Under the pieces are notes generated by a model. It made no database searches. It worked only from the letters and a program-made list of their open reading frames with translations, and was not told where the DNA came from. From NCBI RefSeq assembly GCF_009834545.1, contig NZ_CP019427.1, positions 1,199,001-1,263,000 of the forward strand: DNA of 64,000 nt, in the 5' to 3' direction. A program made the translations under genes and the position numbers. Below are positions 1 to 6,978 of the stretch, piece by piece. The DNA is from Pseudomonas sp. S04 (GTDB taxonomy: Bacteria > Pseudomonadota > Gammaproteobacteria > Pseudomonadales > Pseudomonadaceae). How positions within the stretch are numbered: the first letter of the stretch is position 1; every line of letters starts with the position of its first letter.

Positions 1-702
1 CCTGAATTCACCATGTTGGAGTTCTACCAGGCGTACGCCGACTACGAAGACAACATGGACCTGACCGAAGAACTGTTCCGCGAGTTGGCACAGCTGGTCC
101 TGGGCAGCACCGACGTGCCGTACGGCGACAAGGTGTTCCACTTCGGCGAGCCGTTCGTGCGCCTGTCGGTCTTCGACTCGATCCTCAAGTACAACCCTGA
201 GCTGACCGCCGACGACCTGACCGACATCGACAAGGCACGTGCCATCGCCAAGAAAGCCGGGGCCAAGGTGCTGGGTTTCGAAGGCCTGGGCAAGCTGCAA
301 GTGATGATTTTCGAAGAGCTGGTCGAGCACAAGCTGGAGCAGCCGCACTTCATCACCCAGTACCCGTTCGAAGTGTCGCCGCTGGCTCGTCGCAACGATG
401 ACAACCCGAACGTCACCGACCGCTTCGAGCTGTTCATCGGTGGTCGCGAAATCGCCAACGCCTACTCCGAGTTGAACGACGCGGAAGACCAGGCCGAGCG
501 TTTCATGGCCCAGGTGGCCGACAAGGACGCCGGTGACGACGAAGCCATGCACTACGACGCCGACTTCGTACGTGCGCTGGAATACGGTATGCCGCCGACG
601 GCGGGTGAGGGCATCGGTATCGATCGCCTGGTGATGTTGTTGACCAACTCACCGTCGATCCGCGATGTGATCCTGTTCCCGCACATGCGACCGCAAGCGT
701 AA
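1..702 (+). CDS. lysS: Lysyl-tRNA synthetase, class II (C-terminal part, 5' end outside window)
   Basis: This enzyme charges tRNA-Lys with lysine in the cytoplasm. The reading frame is open from the first base, and 233 C-terminal residues of a protein usually near 500 are present. The first residues ([15 protein letters not shown]) are the segment that follows class II motif 2 in LysS. Motif 3 is seen as [12 protein letters not shown] near residues 201-212, followed by the conserved C-terminal [13 protein letters not shown]. The anticodon-binding domain lies upstream of the window. A strong terminator follows 11 bases after the stop, so the gene ends its transcription unit. Identity is secure; only the 5' part is missing because of the window edge. 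Confidence 0.97.
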   Translation, partial: PEFTMLEFYQAYADYEDNMDLTEELFRELAQLVLGSTDVPYGDKVFHFGEPFVRLSVFDSILKYNPELTADDLTDIDKARAIAKKAGAKVLGFEGLGKLQVMIFEELVEHKLEQPHFITQYPFEVSPLARRNDDNPNVTDRFELFIGGREIANAYSELNDAEDQAERFMAQVADKDAGDDEAMHYDADFVRALEYGMPPTAGEGIGIDRLVMLLTNSPSIRDVILFPHMRPQA

Positions 703-713
703 ATGCCGCAGTG

Positions 714-742
714 AAAAAGCCGCCTATATCAGGCGGCTTTTT
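714..742 (+). terminator. Intrinsic terminator of lysS
   Basis: A 12-bp perfect stem (AAAAAGCCGCCT / AGGCGGCTTTTT) with a 5-base loop ends in a T run. The A tract on the 5' side would make it work in both directions, but only lysS runs into it. Confidence 0.93.
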
Positions 743-799
743 ATTGCCTGTATGGAACAAACGTATCAACTTGTTGCTTCCAACTGCGAGGTAAGACCG

Positions 800-1516
800 G
801 TGAATCGTGCAAATGCTCAAGAAGGAGCAGCGGGGGTCGCTACGGCGGTCGCTGAAAGTGTTCAGTACCAGGGCCGCAAGGCCAGCCGACAGGGCAGTGA
901 ACAGCGTCGACAGGACATCCTCGACGCCGCGATGCGCATTGTCGTGCGCGACGGTGTGCGGGCGGTGCGGCACCGCGCCGTAGCCGCCGAGGCCAGTGTG
1001 CCATTGTCGGCGACCACCTACTATTTCAAGGATATCGATGACCTGCTCACCGATACCTTTGCCCAGTACGTGGAGCGCAGCGCGGCCTATATGGCCAAGC
1101 TGTGGGCCAATCATGAAGGACTGCTGCGCGAGATGGTCGACAGCGGGGATGGCAGCCCCGAGGCACGTTCGCGGCTGGCCGACGACATCGCCCGGTTCAC
1201 CGCCGACTATGTGCACCGGCAACTGCTCAACCGCCGCGAGCACCTGATGGCGGAACAGGCGTTCCGCCAGGAGGCCTTGCTCAACCCGCGCCTGGCGTTG
1301 CTGGTGCGTTCCCATCAGCAGATTCTCCTGCAGGGTACCTGCCAGCTATTCCAGGTGCTGGGCTCGCCGGAACCGCAACAGGATGCCAAAGTGTTGACGG
1401 CGATAATCGGACGGATGGAATATCAAGGCCTGCTCAACGAGGCGCAGCCGCTGGCGGAGGATGAAATGCTCGGAATCCTCACGCGGTATATGCACTTGGT
1501 GCTGGCCTCGGTGTAA
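800..1516 (+). CDS. TetR/AcrR-family transcriptional regulator
   Basis: A DNA-binding repressor-type protein of 238 residues. The N-terminal TetR helix-turn-helix is clear: RRQDILDAAMRIVVRDG, then AVAAEASVPLSATTYYF and KDIDDLL. The C-terminal ligand domain is not diagnostic. I chose the GTG at 800 because GAGG lies 8 bases before it; an in-frame ATG at 752 has no ribosome site and sits just after the lysS terminator. A TetR gene directly after lysS is also found in P. aeruginosa (PA3699 next to PA3700, from memory). The target is unknown; the four genes that follow on the same strand are the obvious candidates. Confidence 0.88.
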   Translation: MNRANAQEGAAGVATAVAESVQYQGRKASRQGSEQRRQDILDAAMRIVVRDGVRAVRHRAVAAEASVPLSATTYYFKDIDDLLTDTFAQYVERSAAYMAKLWANHEGLLREMVDSGDGSPEARSRLADDIARFTADYVHRQLLNRREHLMAEQAFRQEALLNPRLALLVRSHQQILLQGTCQLFQVLGSPEPQQDAKVLTAIIGRMEYQGLLNEAQPLAEDEMLGILTRYMHLVLASV

Positions 1517-1569
1517 CCCTTGGGGGAGGGCAGATTGCGCTGTCGGTGTGTGCTGACTAGGAGTCTTGA

Positions 1570-2130
1570 ATGAAGTACTGGCGTGTCGTGGTGATCACCC
1601 TGTCGTTCCTGCTGCTCAGCGGCTGCCTGGTGTCATTCAAGCAGGCCATGCCGGGCAGCGAGGCTGCGCCGGCGGGGTTGCTCGGTAAATGGACCAGCAA
1701 GAATGCCTGGGGTGAAGCACAGAACCTGGACCTGACCCGTGTCGGCCCGGACCGCTACCAGGCGGTCAGCTACTTCAAGGCCAAGCCCAAGGAGCGCGAG
1801 GCCTATCCGTTCACGGTGGCGCGCCACGGCAATCGCTGGTACCTCTCGGCCAAGGTGCCGGCCCAGTACGGCGGCAACTTCACTATCGCCGGGTTTGAAC
1901 TGAACGATAAACAGGAACTGGTGATCTACAACCTCGATCTCGAGCAGATCCGCCAGGCGCTTGGGCAACAACTCAAGGGTGAGCCGTTCAGCACCGACGA
2001 TGGTGACGGCGTACTGATCAACAGCAGCATGGACCAGGTGTTCGCCTACCTCGACGATCCGGCCAATTCCGACGTGTTCGTCGAGGCCGCGCGGTATCAA
2101 CGACCGCACACCACTCAATCAGCGCAGTAG
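1570..2130 (+). CDS. Conserved lipoprotein of unknown function
   Basis: A 186-residue protein with a lipoprotein signal: MKYWRVVV, a hydrophobic stretch, then the lipobox LLSGC with Cys18 as the lipidated residue. The residue after Cys is Leu, not Asp, which predicts sorting to the outer membrane. The mature part is rich in Tyr, Trp and charged residues and shows no motif I recognise. AGGAG lies 7-8 bases before the ATG. It is followed after 26 bases by the QEGLA gene and is probably co-transcribed with it. A related gene stands in the same place in other pseudomonads; no function can be assigned from sequence. Confidence 0.82.
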   Translation: MKYWRVVVITLSFLLLSGCLVSFKQAMPGSEAAPAGLLGKWTSKNAWGEAQNLDLTRVGPDRYQAVSYFKAKPKEREAYPFTVARHGNRWYLSAKVPAQYGGNFTIAGFELNDKQELVIYNLDLEQIRQALGQQLKGEPFSTDDGDGVLINSSMDQVFAYLDDPANSDVFVEAARYQRPHTTQSAQ

Positions 2131-2156
2131 GCAACGGTTAACCAAGGGAGCAACCG

Positions 2157-3434
2157 GTGGACGATTACCAGCAGACGATACGCACCTTGTCTGATCGCAT
2201 AGTGCTGGCGCAAACGCCGATCCGGGTCCTTGATGCGGTGAAGTGGGACGACAGCATCCGCAAGGGGTTTCTCAAGGCCAAGGGCAAGGAAATGCCGGCG
2301 GTGGACCGGGACTATTACCTCAATCGGCCACTGGCTTTCGATTCGAGCAAAGTCAAGCTGGAGTTCCAGAACATTGAGCGCGACATCACTCGCCAGCTCG
2401 GCCAGTTCAACCCGGTCGGGCAGATCATGCGGCGCATGTGCAAGGAGTACCGCATGGTGGTGCGGATGCTCGAGGCCCGTGGCACCGAGGACTTCGGGCT
2501 GATTTCCCAGGAGCTGTATGGCGCGGCCTCCGATGCGTTCCATGCCGGTGACCCGACCCTGGCCGATCTGGGCCTGATGATGTCCGACTACTTGAACAAC
2601 ATCGATGGCCGCGGCGACCTCAAGGACGAGCCGAAGATCCTCACCGCCAAAGAGGCGGTACACCTGCTGCAGACCCGCTTGAACAAGGTGTTCGGCGAGG
2701 CCGAGGAAACCATCCGGGTGTTCGAGTCAGACGGGATCGTCGCCGACGCGGCGGCTGGCGCCGACTACATCAAGATCCGCACCGATGCGATGTTCAACGA
2801 GCGTGACGTGCGAGCGCTGGAGGTGCATGAGGGTCTGGTGCACGTTGGCACCACGCTCAACGGGCTGAACCAGCCAATCTGCACCTTCCTGTCCAAGGGC
2901 CCGCCGTCTTCGACCGTGACTCAGGAAGGCCTGGCGATCCTGATGGAGATCATCACCTTCGCCTCCTACCCGAGCCGCCTGCGCAAGCTGACCAACCGTA
3001 CCCGGGCGATCCATATGGTCGAGGAGGGCGCGGACTTCCTGCAGATTTTCGAGTTCTTCCGTGAGCAGGGCTTCGAAATGGCCGAGAGTTATGGCAATGC
3101 CAGCCGGGTATTCCGTGGATCGGTGCCAAACGGCCTGCCATTTACCAAAGACTTGTCCTATCTCAAGGGCTTTATCATGGTTTACAACTACATTCAGTTG
3201 GCCGTGCGCAAAGGCAAGCTTGAGCAGATCCCGTTGCTGTTTTGCGGCAAGACCACCCTGGAAGACATGCGAACCCTGCGCCAGTTGGTGGATGAAGGCC
3301 TGGTGGAGCCGCCCAAGTACCTGCCTGCGCAGTTCCGTGACATGAACGCGCTGTCGGCCTGGATGTGCTTCTCCAACTTCCTCAACCACCTGAGCCTGGA
3401 CCGGATCGAAGCGGACTACTCGAACATTCTGTAA
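2157..3434 (+). CDS. QEGLA-motif (DUF1704) putative zinc metallopeptidase, MATCAP-like family
   Basis: A 425-residue soluble protein of the family named in databases 'flavohemoglobin expression-modulating QEGLA motif protein'. It carries an HEXXXH motif (HEGLVH, His224-His229) and the QEGLA motif (Gln256-Ala260) whose Glu257 is placed to be the third metal ligand. Eukaryotic members of this family (MATCAP/KIAA0895) are metallopeptidases that remove the C-terminal tyrosine of tubulin, so a peptidase or carboxypeptidase activity is a reasonable inference here; the bacterial substrate is unknown. No signal peptide is visible. The start is GTG with AGGGAG just upstream. It sits between two lipoprotein genes on the same strand. 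Confidence 0.82.
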   Translation: MDDYQQTIRTLSDRIVLAQTPIRVLDAVKWDDSIRKGFLKAKGKEMPAVDRDYYLNRPLAFDSSKVKLEFQNIERDITRQLGQFNPVGQIMRRMCKEYRMVVRMLEARGTEDFGLISQELYGAASDAFHAGDPTLADLGLMMSDYLNNIDGRGDLKDEPKILTAKEAVHLLQTRLNKVFGEAEETIRVFESDGIVADAAAGADYIKIRTDAMFNERDVRALEVHEGLVHVGTTLNGLNQPICTFLSKGPPSSTVTQEGLAILMEIITFASYPSRLRKLTNRTRAIHMVEEGADFLQIFEFFREQGFEMAESYGNASRVFRGSVPNGLPFTKDLSYLKGFIMVYNYIQLAVRKGKLEQIPLLFCGKTTLEDMRTLRQLVDEGLVEPPKYLPAQFRDMNALSAWMCFSNFLNHLSLDRIEADYSNIL

Positions 3435-3479
3435 CCCCGGGGTGGTACCACCCTGAACCCATCGCGAGGCTTCAAACGG

Positions 3480-4394
3480 ATGAGAATCCTCGGCATCCTG
3501 TGCCTGTTCCTGACCCTCAATGGCTGCAGCTCACTGCTGTTCTACCCTGAGCCCGGCCTGCCGTTCACCCCGGATAAAGCCGGGCTGCAGTACCGCGACG
3601 TAAGCCTGACCACGGCCGACGGGGTCAAGCTGCACGCTTGGTGGCTGCCGGCAAAAGAGGGTGTCGCGGTCAAGGGCACAGTCCTGCATCTGCACGGCAA
3701 CGGCGGCAACCTGGCGGCACACCTGGGGGGCAGTTGGTGGTTGCCCAAGCAGGGTTATCAAGTGCTGCTGCTGGACTATCGCGGGTATGGCCTGTCGGCA
3801 GGCGAGCCAGGTTTGCCGCAGGTCTATCAAGATATCGATGCGGCCTTCAAATGGCTGGACCAGGCGCCGCAGGTACAGGGCGCGCCGCTGATTGTGCTCG
3901 GCCAGAGCCTGGGCGGCGCCATGGCGCTGCACTATCTGGCCGAACACCCGCAGCGCCAGGTTCAACTCAAGGCGTTGGTGCTCGACGGCGTGCCGGCCAG
4001 TTACCGCGAAGTGGGCCAGTTTGCCCTCAGTACTTCCTGGCTGACCTGGCCGTTCCAGGTGCCGTTGTCGTGGCTGGTGCCGGACGCTGACAGCGCAATC
4101 CGCGCCATGCCCCAAGTCAACGCTGTACCGAAATTGATCTACCACAGCATCGACGATCCCATCGTGCCTCTTTCCAACGGCATCCGACTGTATCAAGCTG
4201 CGCCCCCGCCAAAGGTGCTGCAATTGACCCGCGGTGGCCATGTGCAGACATTCGCCGACCCGGTCTGGCGAACCGTCATGCTGCGCTATCTGGACGATCC
4301 GCAGCACTTCAATGGTGTGCGCCGCCTGGGAGAGATCCCCAATTACCCGGCCCCCAGCCATTCACCCGATCAACCGCAAGAGAGCCCGCAATGA
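3480..4394 (+). CDS. Alpha/beta-hydrolase lipoprotein
   Basis: A serine hydrolase of 304 residues that is exported and lipidated. The N-terminus MRILGILCLFLTLNGC has a lipobox with Cys16 followed by Ser. The catalytic triad can be read: the nucleophile elbow GQSLGG gives Ser143, SIDDPIVP gives Asp225 or Asp226, and GGHVQ gives His254. The HGNGG turn before the elbow would form the oxyanion hole. The fold resembles the Bem46/YfhR-like hydrolases of unknown substrate. The C-terminal 30 residues are Pro-rich and look disordered. Its stop overlaps the next start by 4 bases (ATGA), so the two are translationally coupled. Confidence 0.88.
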   Translation: MRILGILCLFLTLNGCSSLLFYPEPGLPFTPDKAGLQYRDVSLTTADGVKLHAWWLPAKEGVAVKGTVLHLHGNGGNLAAHLGGSWWLPKQGYQVLLLDYRGYGLSAGEPGLPQVYQDIDAAFKWLDQAPQVQGAPLIVLGQSLGGAMALHYLAEHPQRQVQLKALVLDGVPASYREVGQFALSTSWLTWPFQVPLSWLVPDADSAIRAMPQVNAVPKLIYHSIDDPIVPLSNGIRLYQAAPPPKVLQLTRGGHVQTFADPVWRTVMLRYLDDPQHFNGVRRLGEIPNYPAPSHSPDQPQESPQ

Positions 4395-4720
4395 GTGAAG
4401 AACGTAACGCCATCCCGCTGATCATCACCGGTATCTGCAGCATCCTGGGCACGGTCGCTGCCCTGTGGTGGTACGGCTACCTGCACTTTGCCAAGCCGGA
4501 AGACGCCTTGCTGCTCAACGAGTTCACCATGCTCAAGACCGTGCCGGGCGAAGACTACAAAGTCTCCCTGGAGCCGGCGGCCCAGGTCGCGCAGTGCATC
4601 GACGGCGTGCTGGTATTGTTCGACACCGAACAGAAAGGCCTGACCGGCGTGCTGATCAACGCCAAGAAAAAGGCCGTGCGCTGCATGGGCGAGGAAACCC
4701 CGCAGCAGCTCGAACCCTGA
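4391..4720 (+). CDS. Small single-pass membrane protein, unknown function
   Basis: A 109-residue protein. Residues 8-28 (PLIITGICSILGTVAALWWYG) form one membrane helix; the remaining 80 residues are polar, probably periplasmic, and contain two cysteines (in QCIDG and RCMGE) that could form a disulfide. The ATG overlaps the stop of the alpha/beta-hydrolase gene by 4 bases, which suggests the two products act together in the envelope. I do not recognise a family. Homologues appear to be kept at this position in pseudomonads. Confidence 0.78.
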   Translation: MSEERNAIPLIITGICSILGTVAALWWYGYLHFAKPEDALLLNEFTMLKTVPGEDYKVSLEPAAQVAQCIDGVLVLFDTEQKGLTGVLINAKKKAVRCMGEETPQQLEP

Positions 4721-4742
4721 GTCCATGAATTCGCTGCCAACC

Positions 4743-4771
4743 CTGTGGGAGCGAGCCTGCTCGCGATGAGG
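4743..4771. repeat. REP element (single)
   Basis: CTGTGGGAGCGAGCCTGCTC followed by GCGATG is the common REP sequence of fluorescent pseudomonads, with the GCGAGC/GCTCGC imperfect palindrome at 4751-4764. No inverted partner is seen nearby, so this looks like a solitary REP in the 3' region of the operon. Confidence 0.85.
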
Positions 4772-4820
4772 CCATCTGGCCAGACCCAATCCATGGGTGC
4801 ACCGCTCCAACAATGTCCTG

Positions 4821-4859
4821 CAAAAAAGCCCCGCCTGATCGAATCAGGCGGGGCTTTTG
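4821..4859. terminator. Bidirectional intrinsic terminator between convergent genes
   Basis: A long stem (AAAAGCCCCGCCTGAT / ATCAGGCGGGGCTTTT) with a 3-base loop, flanked by A and T runs on the two sides. It serves the plus-strand operon ending at 4720 and the minus-strand lptF gene ending at 4878. Confidence 0.93.
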
Positions 4860-4877
4860 CGTTACCGCGCTAAATCC

Positions 4878-5666
4878 TTAGTTGGCGCTCACTGCCGAAC
4901 GTGGGATCACCGGCTGGTTGTCGTTGGAAATGGTCACTTCCACCCGACGGTTCATCGCCCGGCCCGAGACGCTGCTGTTCTCGGCCACTGGGTACTCTTT
5001 GCCGTAACCCTGGGCAACCACGCGCGCTGGGTCGACGCCCATTTTCACCAGGGCCATGCGCACTGAGTTGGCGCGGCGCTCGGACAGGCTCTGGTTGTAA
5101 TTGGCTGCGCCGGTGCTGTCGGTGTAGCCCTCGACAATCACCTTGCGGTCCGGATTCTCGGCGAGGAAATGCGCCAGTTTGTTGATGTTCACCAAGCCGC
5201 TGGATTTCAGTTCAGCCTTGTTGGTCGCAAACAGCACATCGCCGAAGGTCACCAGGGTGCCGCGATCGGTCTGCTTGGCGTTGAGGCTGTCCTGCAGTTG
5301 CTTGATCTGCGAGTCACGGGCATCAAGACGGGCCTGGGCCCGATGCGCCGAAGCATTTTTCAGGTCGGCTTCAGCGGTACGCAGGGCGATGGTCTGCTTG
5401 GCGACTTCAACACGTTGGTTGGTCAGGTACGCCAGTTGATCGACCTGTTCAGTCTTCTCGCGCTCCTGGAAGGCTTTGTCGGCCTTGTCCAGGTAGTCAC
5501 TGGCTTCCTTGGTTTCCAGGGCCGCGACTTTGCTCGCTTGTGGATTGGCCTGCAGGGCCGAGTAGTTGGTCCGGGCCTGTTCCAGGTTGGCATTGGGTGG
5601 CGTCGAGCAAGCGGCCAGGGCAACGCTGGCGGCCAGGAGAGCTGGGATCATCAATTGCTTACGCAT
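4878..5666 (-). CDS. lptF: OmpA-family outer-membrane lipoprotein LptF
   Basis: A 262-residue peptidoglycan-associated lipoprotein. The signal MRKQLMIPALLAASVALAAC has a lipobox LAAC with Ser after Cys20. Residues about 40-140 are charged, Ala/Gln/Lys-rich and likely coiled coil; residues 142-250 are an OmpA C-terminal domain with the peptidoglycan-binding signature (EGYTDSTGAANYNQSLSERR). Length and position match P. aeruginosa LptF (PA3692), which is AlgU dependent and linked to stress survival. AAGGACG precedes the ATG. It follows a DUF4398 lipoprotein by 54 bases and is expected to share its promoter. The name rests on synteny and length recalled from memory. Confidence 0.83.
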   Translation of the reverse strand: MRKQLMIPALLAASVALAACSTPPNANLEQARTNYSALQANPQASKVAALETKEASDYLDKADKAFQEREKTEQVDQLAYLTNQRVEVAKQTIALRTAEADLKNASAHRAQARLDARDSQIKQLQDSLNAKQTDRGTLVTFGDVLFATNKAELKSSGLVNINKLAHFLAENPDRKVIVEGYTDSTGAANYNQSLSERRANSVRMALVKMGVDPARVVAQGYGKEYPVAENSSVSGRAMNRRVEVTISNDNQPVIPRSAVSAN

Positions 5667-5720
5667 AGTGGTTCGTCCTTTCTATCGATTCGCGGGTGCA
5701 CAGGGGCGTGAGGGCAGGGC

Positions 5721-6134
5721 TTATTGCGCGCTGCGCTGGCTTTCCTGGCGCAGTTCCTGAACGCCTTGCTGAGAGTCCTTGAGCGACTGTTCGGCTTTCA
5801 TCGCCTGGGCTTTGCGTTCGGCGACGCGGGCATCCCACTCAGCCTGTTCGGCCAGCAGTCGAGCCTGGTCGTATTGCTTGTCGTGCATGGCCAGTTCGGC
5901 TTGTTTGAGCTTGTCCTGGGCGGCCTTCATCTCCACGGCGGCAAACTCGGTACCGCCGGCGCTGACAGCGCTGTTGACTGCCGATTGGGTGACGGCGTAT
6001 TGCTCGGTCGGCGGGTTGCCGGCGCATCCGGCCAGGACGAAGCTGCAACCGAGTGCCAGGGCGGCCAACTTGAGACCGCGCGGGAATGTGGACGTGGTTG
6101 TGGCGGTGCTGGTTTTCATGGTCTTCAACTCCAT
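5721..6134 (-). CDS. DUF4398-family lipoprotein
   Basis: A 137-residue lipoprotein. After a polar N-terminus the hydrophobic stretch ends in the lipobox VLAGC, followed by AGNPP. The mature part is one long helix-forming, Ala/Gln/Glu-rich region (EMKAAQDKLKQAELAMHDKQ onward) typical of DUF4398 proteins, which often pair with OmpA-type lipoproteins. I start it at the ATG at 6134 because AGGAG lies 7 bases before it; an upstream in-frame ATG at 6164 lacks one, and another start at 6119 is possible. It is the first gene of the lptF operon and probably an envelope-spacing or stress factor. Function is otherwise unknown. Confidence 0.85.
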   Translation of the reverse strand: MELKTMKTSTATTTSTFPRGLKLAALALGCSFVLAGCAGNPPTEQYAVTQSAVNSAVSAGGTEFAAVEMKAAQDKLKQAELAMHDKQYDQARLLAEQAEWDARVAERKAQAMKAEQSLKDSQQGVQELRQESQRSAQ

Positions 6135-6247
6135 TGGATAACTCCTGAAAATCGTCAAATCCATCCTGGTCGTGGAGCCGTGAGAGCGATGAGACGAGGC
6201 CTGTGACAGCGGGTTGTGGTACGGCTGTTCCAGTGATGGTTACTGGC

Positions 6248-6275
6248 TGTGACCCGAGGCTTTTTTTCAAAGTTC
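6248..6275 (-). promoter_or_regulatory. Candidate AlgU (sigma-22/RpoE-type) promoter of the DUF4398-lptF operon
   Basis: On the minus strand GAACTT (6275-6270) is followed after 17 bases by TCACA (6252-6248), close to the AlgU consensus GAACTT-N16/17-TCTGA. Transcription would start near 6241, about 107 bases before the ATG at 6134. P. aeruginosa lptF is known to depend on AlgU, which agrees. Confidence 0.72.
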
Positions 6276-6297
6276 AGAAAAGATGGCGTATCGCCCG

Positions 6298-6327
6298 AAA
6301 AAACCTCGAGGACTTTTGCGAGGCTCT
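6298..6327 (-). terminator. Intrinsic terminator of the 6419-6763 gene
   Basis: On the minus strand a short stem CCTCG / CGAGG with a 10-base loop is followed by six T. It lies about 90 bases after the stop at 6419 and just upstream of the AlgU-type promoter. Confidence 0.6.
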
Positions 6328-6355
6328 AAACCGGGAACTTTTGCCCCGCGCAGGA

Positions 6356-6387
6356 GTATTCCCAAGCCACCAAGGGCTCGGGAATAC
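6356..6387. other. Orphan hairpin in the intergenic region
   Basis: GTATTCCC and GGGAATAC, 8 bp exact, enclose a second stem AGCC/GGCT around a 6-base loop. It has no T run on either strand, so it is not a canonical terminator. It sits between the stop at 6419 and the terminator at 6298-6327 and would be in the 3' UTR of the minus-strand gene. Confidence 0.5.
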
Positions 6388-6418
6388 GCGGTTTCAGGAG
6401 TGTCGAACGGGGTGTCGC

Positions 6419-6763
6419 CTAGTGTTTCTGCTTGCCGGCTGCAGCCGAAAGATCATGCAGATGTTGCCGTGACAGGGCGAGGAAACGCGGGGTAGGGCCG
6501 ACGTCCTCGTAGAGCGGATCGCCCTCTTCGTCGGTGGCGATCACCTGCTGGCCCTTGATGTAGGGAAAGCTTGCCTCGAGCTCTTCCAGGGCGGCGCCAA
6601 TCAGTTCCCCGAGCAACTCTTCGGGGTGGCGCTTGGGGTACATTTCGCTGAGTGCCGCCAGGCGTGCAGCGGCTTCGACGTCCAGGTGAATGCTGTAGCC
6701 GGTCTTGGTCAAACGGCCTTTGGCGGTTTCTTCCCAATGCAGGGCCAGTTCACGAATTTTCAT
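6419..6763 (-). CDS. Conserved small protein, unknown function
   Basis: A 114-residue cytoplasmic-looking protein, starting MKIRELALHWEETAKGRLTK. I start it at the ATG at 6763 because GAGG lies 6 bases upstream; an in-frame ATG 18 bases further up has no ribosome site. The middle (HLDVEAAARLAALSEMYPKR) is helical and charged and looks like the kind of domain that binds a partner; the C-terminal third carries a DEEGDPLYEDVGPTPRF stretch. I recall that databases give some homologues a pilus-related name, but nothing in the sequence (no signal peptide, no pilin motif) supports that. It is divergent from ppc. Confidence 0.75.
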   Translation of the reverse strand: MKIRELALHWEETAKGRLTKTGYSIHLDVEAAARLAALSEMYPKRHPEELLGELIGAALEELEASFPYIKGQQVIATDEEGDPLYEDVGPTPRFLALSRQHLHDLSAAAGKQKH

Positions 6764-6978
6764 AATGACCTCAATAATCACCTGCTCGTGACAGGTTGTG
6801 ATGAGTCTTCGGCGGTGGCCGATAGCAAGCCTGGGTACGGCTTACTCATGAGACTAGCCGCAACCGCGAAGGTTTAAAGTCGATTCGTCGCCTGCTTGTA
6901 AGAACCGGCTGTGAGCGGCACTCTTGAGCCTCAAGGACTGCGCCTGATAGCTGACCGCCACTCGCTGGAGAACTGCTG

